A stretch of 21,708 nucleotides of DNA from Elusimicrobiota bacterium (lineage in GTDB: Bacteria; Elusimicrobiota; Elusimicrobia; UBA1565; UBA9628), in NCBI GenBank assembly GCA_016194625.1, contig JACQBB010000457.1, forward strand, positions 1-21,708, written 5' to 3'. Shown here in pieces: positions 16,746 to 21,708 of this stretch (position 1 is the stretch's first letter; every line of letters starts with the position of its first letter). The notes below the pieces were generated by a model. That model ran no database searches and was not told the DNA's origin. It was given only the letters and a program-made list of their open reading frames with translations. The translations under genes were made by a program, and so were the position numbers.

Positions 16746-16808
16746 TTCTCGCGCAAATCGAATTGCGATTGCTCTCCCACGAGCAGCATTGCGGGAACCG
16801 GCCGCAAT
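16737..16808. repeat. Cluster of ATTGCG motifs with an inverted pair
   Basis: ATTGCG occurs at 16737, 16762 and 16788, spaced 25 and 26 bases, and the last one forms a perfect inverted repeat ATTGCGG-N7-CCGCAAT (16788-16808). No T-run follows, so it is not an intrinsic terminator. The same TTGCG/CGCA core recurs in the promoter of the three-gene cassette (17253-17298), suggesting a shared operator. Confidence 0.4.
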
Positions 16809-16850
16809 AGCAAATGATTCCGACGCCAAAGTACACTGGGGATAAATCGA

Positions 16851-17162
16851 ATGAAAAGAATAAATAGCTGGACAGAGCTGTTTGACCACTGGGAGCAGGA
16901 GGCGAACAAGTATTCAGCCCTAAAACGACTGCGCGACTATTATGATTTTCAACTCTCGATATTGACCGAACCCTATCACAAAGACCTCCAGGATTGGATC
17001 CAGACAAATGGTGCGGCAAAGATTACCCCAGAGGTAATGGATGCGCTCTATGCGAAGGTACGGCCCGCCGTCAAGGAGCTTGAACAACTGGTATGCGGAA
17101 ACGATGCGCATGATAGTCGAACATTACAAGGACAGTTAATTCGCAGTCCGCCCCTCAAATGA
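16851..17162 (+). CDS. Small protein of unknown function
   Basis: 103 residues from ATG 16851, with GGGGA (16838-16842) eight bases upstream as a ribosome binding site. It is predicted mostly helical, acidic to neutral, with many aromatics (SWTELFDHWEQEANKYSALK, YYDFQLSILTEPYHK) and no membrane helix or signal peptide. The last ~15 residues are low in structure. I do not recognise the family. It lies between the PD-(D/E)XK-like gene and the promoter of the next cassette, on the same strand, with 105 and 151 bases of flanking spacer. Composition fits the island. Confidence 0.6.
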   Translation: MKRINSWTELFDHWEQEANKYSALKRLRDYYDFQLSILTEPYHKDLQDWIQTNGAAKITPEVMDALYAKVRPAVKELEQLVCGNDAHDSRTLQGQLIRSPPLK

Positions 17163-17239
17163 CGGGGGCGTCCCGGAGCAAGCAGTTCAATTTTGCGGGG
17201 CTCGGCAATCGCGAGCCGAACCCGGGCAGCAGAATCCAC

Positions 17240-17268
17240 TTGACTTAAGATATTGCGACTGATATCAT
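17240..17268 (+). promoter_or_regulatory. Near-consensus sigma70 promoter of the three-gene cassette
   Basis: TTGACT (17240-17245), 17 bases, TATCAT (17263-17268): five of six matches in each box, the best promoter in the window. The expected start is near 17275, giving a leader of about 40 bases before ATG 17314. A good ribosome binding site, AGGGAG (17303-17308), lies five bases before the ATG. Confidence 0.75.
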
Positions 17269-17298
17269 ATATCGCAAGTTTCGCATATACCGCATATT
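17253..17298. promoter_or_regulatory. Operator-like repeats over the cassette promoter
   Basis: A perfect inverted repeat TTGCGA (17253-17258) and TCGCAA (17272-17277) brackets the -10 box. The right half begins three imperfect 9-bp tandem units at 17272, 17281 and 17290, each starting with T/C-CGCA. This placement over the -10 and start site fits repression, perhaps by one of the winged-helix proteins encoded just downstream. Confidence 0.45.
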
Positions 17299-17313
17299 TT
17301 CCAGGGAGTCGAG

Positions 17314-17823
17314 ATGGATAAGAAATTCAAAGTAAAGCTGACTGGCCCCGGCCTTGACCTCGAGGCTCCAGTTTCAGAAGGGCAGGCCAAGACGATTTTC
17401 AATATCGCGTTTGGCACAGACCTGCATTCCGTCTCTGCGGCGCTCGCGCCGGCGCAACCGCCGGGCCAGCATGCCCCAATTCTGGGAGATAACCCTTCGC
17501 CCCGAGATTTCGTCGCAGCCAAAACGCCGATGACCGAGCAAGAGCGCCTGACCTGCCTTGCTTACTATTTATATAAGTACCGAAAGGTTGAAAAATTCAC
17601 CTCGAAAGAAATTAAAGATCTCAATTCAGAAGCCGCTCAACCGAAGTTCAACAACACCTCATATACGGCTCGCGACGCTACGGACAGCGGCTATCTTGCA
17701 GCAGTGGGTGGCGGAAAGAAAATGTTATCGGCTCTTGGTGAAAGAGTCGTTGATGCGATGCCAGATCGACAACTCGTCGCGGACGTAATGAAGAAGTACG
17801 GCAAGAAATCCCGCCGGAAGTGA
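17314..17823 (+). CDS. Winged-helix-like protein, first gene of island cassette
   Basis: 169 residues, start set by the AGGGAG site. Residues 1-35 form a small beta/helix module (KFKVKLTGPGLDLEAPVSEG), followed by a Pro/Ala linker (40-62). Residues ~71-150 look like a winged helix-turn-helix: ERLTCLAYYLYKYRKVEKFT, SKEIKDLNSEAAQPKF, then DSGYLAAVGGGKKMLSALGE as wing and last helix. The tail is basic (KKYGKKSRRK), suiting DNA or RNA binding. The second gene has the same layout with different sequence: a short N-terminal module, a linker and a similar C-terminal module. It might be the regulator of the cassette or a component of a complex. Function unknown. Confidence 0.7.
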   Translation: MDKKFKVKLTGPGLDLEAPVSEGQAKTIFNIAFGTDLHSVSAALAPAQPPGQHAPILGDNPSPRDFVAAKTPMTEQERLTCLAYYLYKYRKVEKFTSKEIKDLNSEAAQPKFNNTSYTARDATDSGYLAAVGGGKKMLSALGERVVDAMPDRQLVADVMKKYGKKSRRK

Positions 17824-17832
17824 GGCGCCTCC

Positions 17833-18360
17833 ATGGAACAGGATAAAGAAGTCGTTGCAATGGCAGCGGTGAGTACCGCGCTATCCGGACTAGACCCGGA
17901 TTCGCGCGCGCGTGTGGTGCGGTGGGCAGCCGAAAGATTTCAGATTTCGGTAGCCGGCCCGGCAGGACTACACAAGGTAAAGGAGACTTCTCCGGCCGGA
18001 AGCGCGCATCCCACAGAAGCATCTGCCAGCTCCGGCGAGTACGCAGCGTTTAGCGATCTCTACGAAGCTGCGAATCCAGAGACAGAAGCCCAGCGGCTGC
18101 TGGTCGCGGGATATTGGTTTCAAGTCATCAGAAACATGAATGAACTCGAATCCCACAGTCTTAATAAAGAGCTCAATCATCTTGGACACCCGATTGGACA
18201 TATGCCACACACTGTCGATGACCTCATGAACGCAAAGCCGCGCCTGATGATTCAACTAAAGAAGCAAGGGAAGTCTCGCCAGGCACGCCGGAAGTTCAAA
18301 CTCACAACAGAAGGCATTAAGAAGGTTAGAGAAATGATTTCGGCAACAGCCACAGCTTAG
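17833..18360 (+). CDS. Winged-helix-like protein, second gene of island cassette
   Basis: 175 residues; start nine bases after the previous stop, with GAGG (17822-17825) seven bases before the ATG. The N-terminal helical module (VAMAAVSTALSGLDPDSRAR, then VVRWAAERFQI) is followed by a low-complexity linker (40-70). The C-terminal domain (~71-170) has FSDLYEAANPETEAQRLLVA, GYWFQVIRNMNELESHSLNK and ELNHLGHPIGHM, then a basic segment (KKQGKSRQARRKFKLTTEGI) that would be the wing and final helix. The fold looks like that of the first gene's C-terminus. The basic wing suggests nucleic-acid contact. I know this type only as uncharacterised; it is four bases from the HEPN-like gene and surely co-transcribed. 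Confidence 0.7.
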   Translation: MEQDKEVVAMAAVSTALSGLDPDSRARVVRWAAERFQISVAGPAGLHKVKETSPAGSAHPTEASASSGEYAAFSDLYEAANPETEAQRLLVAGYWFQVIRNMNELESHSLNKELNHLGHPIGHMPHTVDDLMNAKPRLMIQLKKQGKSRQARRKFKLTTEGIKKVREMISATATA

Positions 18361-18363
18361 CTT

Positions 18364-19110
18364 ATGGATACAAAAGCTCTGGAATCACTCTTCGCAGGGC
18401 GACTACCAGCGGCGCTTGCCAGCGATTTGGTCACCCAGTTCATCCAGATTAGACAGGATGTCGCGACACGAACACTGGGGCGTTCGGCGCCCGGGAAATT
18501 CATTGAATCTCTCGTGCAGGCAATGCAGCATCTTGAACGCGGAGCTTTCGATAAGCAGCCGAATGTTGACGATTATCTAAAGAACCTTGAATCACGCGCT
18601 ACGACCCTCCCGGACGGACTGAAAATCTGTGCATCGCGCATAGGGCGGGCCATGTACACCCTCCGTAACAAGCGGAACATTCTGCACAAGGGCGAAGTAG
18701 ACCCCAACGATTTTGACCTCCGTTTTTTACTAGCCGGAACACAATGGATTACCGCAGAACTCGTCCGAACCTTTAGTGGAAGCACAATGCAGCAAGCTGG
18801 CGCTCTCGTAGAACAAATCGAAGCCCCAGTAGGTGCGTTGACAGAAGACATGTCAGGCCGACGCTTGGTGTACGCCAACCTCTCGGCAAAGGATGAGATT
18901 CTGGTTCTCCTTCAAAGCCATTATCCGACTGGCGTAAAATCGAAATCAATTCTTGAAAGTTTAAACCGACGGAACTCCGCTGCCGTAAAGAACGCGCTCC
19001 GAGCTCTCTGGCGGGAAAAACTCATTGATGGGCCGGTGGATGAAGTATACAGACTGACCGCACCCGGACTCCGGTCCGCCGTAATGATTATCCAAAACTC
19101 AATCGTCTAA
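18364..19110 (+). CDS. HEPN-like domain protein with C-terminal winged helix, third gene of island cassette
   Basis: 248 residues, start three bases after the previous stop with no Shine-Dalgarno, so translation is likely coupled. Residues ~15-140 are all helical and carry R101-N-K-R-N-I-L-H108, an R-N-x5-H arrangement matching the HEPN RNase signature (R, polar residue, then H four to six residues on). HEPN proteins are common as RNase toxins or effectors in anti-phage and toxin-antitoxin systems. Residues ~172-236 form a winged helix-like domain (AKDEILVLLQSHYPTGVKSK, AVKNALRALWREKLIDG, VYRLTAPG). RNase activity is inferred from the motif alone; members of this helical family could also be non-catalytic. 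A CCCTT/AAGGG pair follows the stop but no terminator U-tract. Confidence 0.72.
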   Translation: MDTKALESLFAGRLPAALASDLVTQFIQIRQDVATRTLGRSAPGKFIESLVQAMQHLERGAFDKQPNVDDYLKNLESRATTLPDGLKICASRIGRAMYTLRNKRNILHKGEVDPNDFDLRFLLAGTQWITAELVRTFSGSTMQQAGALVEQIEAPVGALTEDMSGRRLVYANLSAKDEILVLLQSHYPTGVKSKSILESLNRRNSAAVKNALRALWREKLIDGPVDEVYRLTAPGLRSAVMIIQNSIV

Positions 19111-19184
19111 CCCTTCAGCTCAGATAAGGGACTACTTGAATTGATCCAATGAGATATTAGGAGCCGATAATTTCTATCCCAGAT

Positions 19185-19424
19185 ATGCCCAAAACCTACG
19201 AAGTGTGGGAGATCCTCTGGACGCAACGCGAGTACGGCGGCCCTTCTCAGGGGGCGGCGCCCAGCTATCATCTGACGCGAGAAGAGGCCGAGGCGTACAA
19301 AAAACAGCGGGAGGGGGACCGGTCGGATTGGCCGCCCAAGGACCCGATCTACTATGACGGGACGCCGCCGCGGCGGAAATTGGTGGGCAAGGCGGAGTAC
19401 GAAAAGATCAAGGCGGGACGGTAG
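19185..19424 (+). CDS. Small soluble protein of unknown function
   Basis: 79 residues from ATG 19185, of host-like high GC, so it marks the return to chromosome backbone. It is rich in charged and aromatic residues (MPKTYEVWEILWTQREYGGP, HLTREEAEAYKKQREGD, KAEYEKIKAGR), without signal peptide or membrane helix. No ribosome binding site is close to the start: AGGAG (19159-19163) is over 20 bases away, and a GATAAT box (19166-19171) lies 13 bases upstream, so a very short leader is possible. I do not recognise the family. The next gene has its own promoter-like element, so this one is probably separate. Confidence 0.6.
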   Translation: MPKTYEVWEILWTQREYGGPSQGAAPSYHLTREEAEAYKKQREGDRSDWPPKDPIYYDGTPPRRKLVGKAEYEKIKAGR

Positions 19425-19435
19425 CCGTCCAAGCG

Positions 19436-19465
19436 TGGACAGGGCGCGCGGGTAAGAGCTACGAT
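19436..19465 (+). promoter_or_regulatory. Promoter-like element giving a leaderless start for the ACT gene
   Basis: TGGACA (19436-19441, five of six), 18 bases, TACGAT (19460-19465), then six bases to GTG 19472. It is the same arrangement as at the dehydrogenase (8981-9017). Confidence 0.5.
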
Positions 19466-19471
19466 GGGGTC

Positions 19472-19894
19472 GTGAAAGTCGAGAAGATCAAGCAGTTCAG
19501 CGTGTTCATGCCGAACAAGCCGGGGGCGCTGAGCCGGCTGGCGCATCTGTTCTCGGAGCAGAAGATCAACATCCTGGGGATCGCGTCCGAGGTCCGGGAC
19601 GACTCGGGGCTGGTGCGCATCGCGCTGGCGCACGACGCGGACGCCTCTTCCATCCTGTCCAAGGCCGGGTTCTCCTCGGTGGAGACCAGCATCCTGTCGG
19701 TGGAGCTGGACGACGAGCCGGGGCAGCTGCTCAAGATCGCCGACGCGCTGGGCGAGGGCAAGATCAACATCACCACGGTGTACGGCACCTCCGTGCCGGG
19801 CGCCAAGACCGCGCGCATCCTGATCGCCGTGCAGAACACGGACCGGGCTCTGACCATCATCGAGGAGCTGGCGCTGCGCGAGAAGGGGGCCTGA
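19472..19894 (+). CDS. Tandem ACT-domain protein
   Basis: 140 residues from GTG 19472. Two ACT domains fill the protein: the first (~6-68) has FMPNKPGALSRLAHLFSEQK followed by INILGI, the second (~72-136) has DDEPGQLLKIADALGEGKIN followed by ITTVYG. Both carry the typical Pro-Gly turn before the first helix, where ACT dimers bind small ligands, usually amino acids. No catalytic domain is attached, so it is probably a stand-alone sensor or regulatory subunit. It leads an operon with a class II glutamine amidotransferase five bases downstream, which fits a link to amino-acid or nitrogen metabolism but does not define the ligand. Confidence 0.87.
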   Translation: MKVEKIKQFSVFMPNKPGALSRLAHLFSEQKINILGIASEVRDDSGLVRIALAHDADASSILSKAGFSSVETSILSVELDDEPGQLLKIADALGEGKINITTVYGTSVPGAKTARILIAVQNTDRALTIIEELALREKGA

Positions 19895-19899
19895 CGGCC

Positions 19900-20751
19900 A
19901 TGTGCCGCCTCTTCGCGCAGATCGCGCCGCGCGCCGAGGGCGCCCGCGACCTGCTGGTGGACGCGGACTTCTCTTTGTTGCGCCAGGCGCATGGCGACCC
20001 GGCCAATCCTCAGAAGGACGGCTGGGGCCTGGCGTGGTTCGGGACGGACGGCAAGCCGCGCGTGACCAAGTCCGGCGGCGACGCCGCGAAGGAAGCCGAC
20101 CGCTTCAAGAAGGCCGCCGACTCGGCCGTGTCGCCCGTCGTGCTGGGGCACCTGCGCGCCGCGTCCAACCCGCACCTGGACGACTCGCACGCCCATCCGT
20201 TCGAGGACGAGGGCTGGGTGTTCATCCACAACGGCACGCTGACCATCGCCGACGAGGTGAAGGGCGCCCTGGGCGAGCGGAAGGGCCGGGTCAAGACGAA
20301 CTCCGATTCCGAGGTCTATTTCCAGCAGTTCATGAAGCACCTGAAGGCGTGCGGGGACCCGTCGAAGGCGTTCGAGCTCTGCATCGAAGAGGACTGGCGC
20401 CTGTGGGCCGACTGCCGGGCGAAGTATCCCGACGCTTCCACGCCCTACACCGCCTTGAACGCCATCGCCTCCGACGGCAAGGGCCTGCACGCCCTATGCC
20501 ACGCCAGCCGCAAGGGCTTGGCCGCGTGCGGGATCTTCCACCGCGACCAGCCGTGGGGCGTGATGAGCTTCGCCGTGCGCGGCGACCGCGTGGCGTTCGC
20601 CAGCGAGGGCGTGGACGGGGGGGAATGGACCCGCCTGAACCCGCCCGAGACGATTTCCGCCGTACCGAAGGGCTCCGGCGTGCAGGTGACGCGACGCGCG
20701 TTGACGCTGAAGAGCCCGCTCGGACCCGTACCGGAGGTCACCCGCTCATGA
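19900..20751 (+). CDS. Class II glutamine amidotransferase family protein
   Basis: 283 residues, ATG 19900, with an AAGGGGG stretch just before the previous stop acting as ribosome binding site. Cys2 (MCRLFAQ) is the expected N-terminal nucleophile after Met removal. Other family marks are D40-GWGLAWF, G83-HLRAAS (R86 would hold the glutamine carboxylate), FIHNGTL (N111-G112, oxyanion hole) and NSDSEVYF (D136). It has only the glutaminase domain, like YafJ/EgtC-type proteins, with no synthetase domain, so it may hydrolyse glutamine or another gamma-glutamyl amide; the substrate is unknown. Its TGA overlaps the next ATG (ATGA), so the HEAT protein is translationally coupled. Confidence 0.88.
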   Translation: MCRLFAQIAPRAEGARDLLVDADFSLLRQAHGDPANPQKDGWGLAWFGTDGKPRVTKSGGDAAKEADRFKKAADSAVSPVVLGHLRAASNPHLDDSHAHPFEDEGWVFIHNGTLTIADEVKGALGERKGRVKTNSDSEVYFQQFMKHLKACGDPSKAFELCIEEDWRLWADCRAKYPDASTPYTALNAIASDGKGLHALCHASRKGLAACGIFHRDQPWGVMSFAVRGDRVAFASEGVDGGEWTRLNPPETISAVPKGSGVQVTRRALTLKSPLGPVPEVTRS

Positions 20752-21362
20752 AGTTCCTCGCGGTCATCGCGCTCGTCGCCGCCTTGGCGTTCGTCGCTTA
20801 TCAGCGCGGCATGTTCACGCCCGCGCCGCCGCCGCCTCCGCCCCCGCCGCCGCCGCCGGCCATCCTCAACGAGCCCGCGCCCGTCATCAGCGAGGTCGAG
20901 CTGCAGAAGGTGCTCAAGTCCGCCCAGGACCCCGAGCCCAACGTGCGCTGGGAGGCCGTGGTGTTCCTGGACAAGGTCAAGGCGCCCCAGGCCATGCCGC
21001 TGATGCGCGAGATGCTCCAGAAGGACATGGAAGCGTCCCTGCGCATCAAGATCATCGACCTGCTCGCCAACCGCAAGGGCGAGGAGGTCCTGACGGCGCT
21101 GGTCGCCTCGATGAAGGACCAGGAGCCCGAGGTGCGCCTGGAGGCGCTGAAGGCGCTGGAGAAGATCGGCAACTACTCGGTGGCCGGCGCCATCACCGAG
21201 GGACCCCTGCGCGACAGCGAGGAGAGCGTGCGCCTGCAGGCCATGCGCACCCTCAACAGCCTGCAGGACAAGAAGCAGAAGGAGATCGAGGAAGCGCGCG
21301 TGCGCTACGAGCAGGACAAGGCCGCCGCCGAGGCCGCCGCCCGCGCCGCCCAGAAGAAATAA
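20748..21362 (+). CDS. Membrane-anchored HEAT-repeat protein with poly-proline linker
   Basis: 204 residues. ATG 20748 overlaps the amidotransferase stop, with GGAGG (20733-20737) ten bases upstream. An N-terminal hydrophobic anchor (MKFLAVIALVAALAFVAYQR) is followed by a near-pure proline run (~27-37). About four HEAT/PBS-lyase-like helical repeats follow (~49-165: DPEPNVRWEAVVFLDKVKAP, SLRIKIIDLLANRKGEEVLT, DQEPEVRLEALKALEKIGNY, DSEESVRLQAMRTLNSLQDK). The C-terminal ~35 residues are an Ala/Glu/Lys coiled helix. It is likely periplasmic or inner-membrane facing, a protein-binding scaffold. The next gene is a paralog with the same plan. Confidence 0.83.
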   Translation: MKFLAVIALVAALAFVAYQRGMFTPAPPPPPPPPPPPAILNEPAPVISEVELQKVLKSAQDPEPNVRWEAVVFLDKVKAPQAMPLMREMLQKDMEASLRIKIIDLLANRKGEEVLTALVASMKDQEPEVRLEALKALEKIGNYSVAGAITEGPLRDSEESVRLQAMRTLNSLQDKKQKEIEEARVRYEQDKAAAEAAARAAQKK

Positions 21363-21365
21363 GCC

Positions 21366-21708
21366 GTGCACAAAGCCCTCGCCCTCGTCGTCTTCCTGGC
21401 CGCGGCCGCGTACCTGGCCCGGGAGTACATACGGCCCCCGGCGCCGCCGCCGCTGCCGGCCGAGCCGCCGGTCGCCGCCGCGATGAAGGACCCCGGACCC
21501 GCGTTCTCCGAGCGCGAGGTCGCCAAGGTCCGCCAGTCGCTGACCGACCCCGACCCGGCCGTGCGCTGGGCCGCCGTCCAGCTGCTGTACAACGTGCGCG
21601 ACCCCAAGCTGGGTCCGGCGCTCGAGAAGATGATCTCGGACGACCCCGACCCCGAGGTGCGCATCAAGATCGTCGGAATGATGAAGGGCCGCGAGGAGCT
21701 GGTGCGCC
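21366..21708 (+). CDS. Second HEAT-repeat protein, paralog of the preceding gene (3' end outside window)
   Basis: GTG 21366, three bases after the previous stop, opens a frame that stays open to the window edge (114 codons seen). The plan repeats that of the upstream gene: a hydrophobic anchor (HKALALVVFLAAAAYLARE), a Pro-rich linker (RPPAPPPLPAEPPV), then HEAT-like repeats (DPDPAVRWAAVQLLYNVRDP, DPDPEVRIKIVGMMKGREEL). The phrases VRWxAV and VRIKIxxxMxxR align with VRWEAV and LRIKIIDLLANR in the neighbour, so the pair is a tandem duplication. No ribosome binding site of its own is seen except purines in the preceding stop region (AGAAGAAATAAG). Confidence 0.75.
   Translation, partial: MHKALALVVFLAAAAYLAREYIRPPAPPPLPAEPPVAAAMKDPGPAFSEREVAKVRQSLTDPDPAVRWAAVQLLYNVRDPKLGPALEKMISDDPDPEVRIKIVGMMKGREELVR

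Larger units (their letters stand above)
16105..19184. mobile_element. GC-poor accessory island without visible integrase
   Basis: Base composition drops abruptly after the terminator at 16104 and rises again at the gene starting at 19185. Codons ending in A or T become common inside, unlike the flanking genes. The block holds five genes of accessory type. I found no integrase, transposase, tRNA or clear flanking direct repeat; a perfect 10-bp palindrome AGATGCATCT (16116-16125) sits near the left edge. Horizontal acquisition is inferred from composition, and the exact ends are uncertain. Confidence 0.6.

Noticed and set aside
16788..16808. Inverted repeat as terminator of the PD-(D/E)XK-like gene
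   Set aside because: The stem is not followed by a T-run; an operator-like role fits the recurring motif better.
17199..17217. GGCTCG/CGAGCC hairpin as terminator of the 16851 gene
   Set aside because: Only a six-base stem with no U-tract; left as possible weak structure.
20820..20863. CCG-rich tandem repeat in the HEAT gene
   Set aside because: It is simply the coding sequence of a poly-proline linker, common in anchored proteins of this kind.

Overview
The window is a stretch of a very GC-rich bacterial chromosome (most genes carry G or C at nearly every third position) with one clearly GC-poorer block at about 16.1-19.18 kb. The gene content suggests a diderm of the Elusimicrobiota type: a PorV/PorQ-like outer-membrane protein next to a giant kelch/fibronectin protein ending in a type IX-like sorting module, an Ala/Pro-rich secreted extension fused to an MFS transporter, and HEAT-repeat lipoprotein-like or membrane-anchored proteins. 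This assignment rests on gene style, not on a marker gene, so it is an inference.

Layout. 1-610: end of a membrane-anchored protein with a CBM48/AMPK-type glycogen-binding-like domain. 611-8984: an apparent operon starting at a sigma70-like promoter, with a giant kelch-FN3 surface protein (broken near base 1064 by an apparent non-triplet deletion), a PorV-like protein overlapping it by ATGA, and a cytoplasmic coiled-coil protein. 9017-11700: a zinc-type dehydrogenase/quinone oxidoreductase and an ArnT-like membrane glycosyltransferase overlapping by GTGA. 11710-12501 (minus): an RDD membrane protein with a pilin-like tail. 12639-15122: the MFS protein, ended by a strong symmetric terminator. 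15263-16048: a secreted protein of unknown function with its own terminator.

16.1-19.18 kb is a GC-poor accessory island. It holds a PD-(D/E)XK-like protein, a small unknown protein and a three-gene cassette. The cassette encodes two small proteins and a HEPN-like protein, and all three end in a winged-helix-like module. It has its own near-consensus promoter with a cluster of TTGCGA/CGCA operator-like repeats. This cassette is the best candidate in the window for an undescribed defence or toxin-antitoxin-like system; no function is proven by the sequence.

19185-21708 returns to host composition: a small unknown protein, then an operon of a tandem-ACT protein, a class II glutamine amidotransferase and two tandem paralogous HEAT-repeat proteins (the second cut by the window end).

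A recurring theme is that several genes have a -10 box only 6-8 bases before their start codon, which predicts leaderless mRNAs. No rRNA, tRNA, CRISPR array, IS element or integrase was seen. No gene-free stretch exceeds 300 bases.
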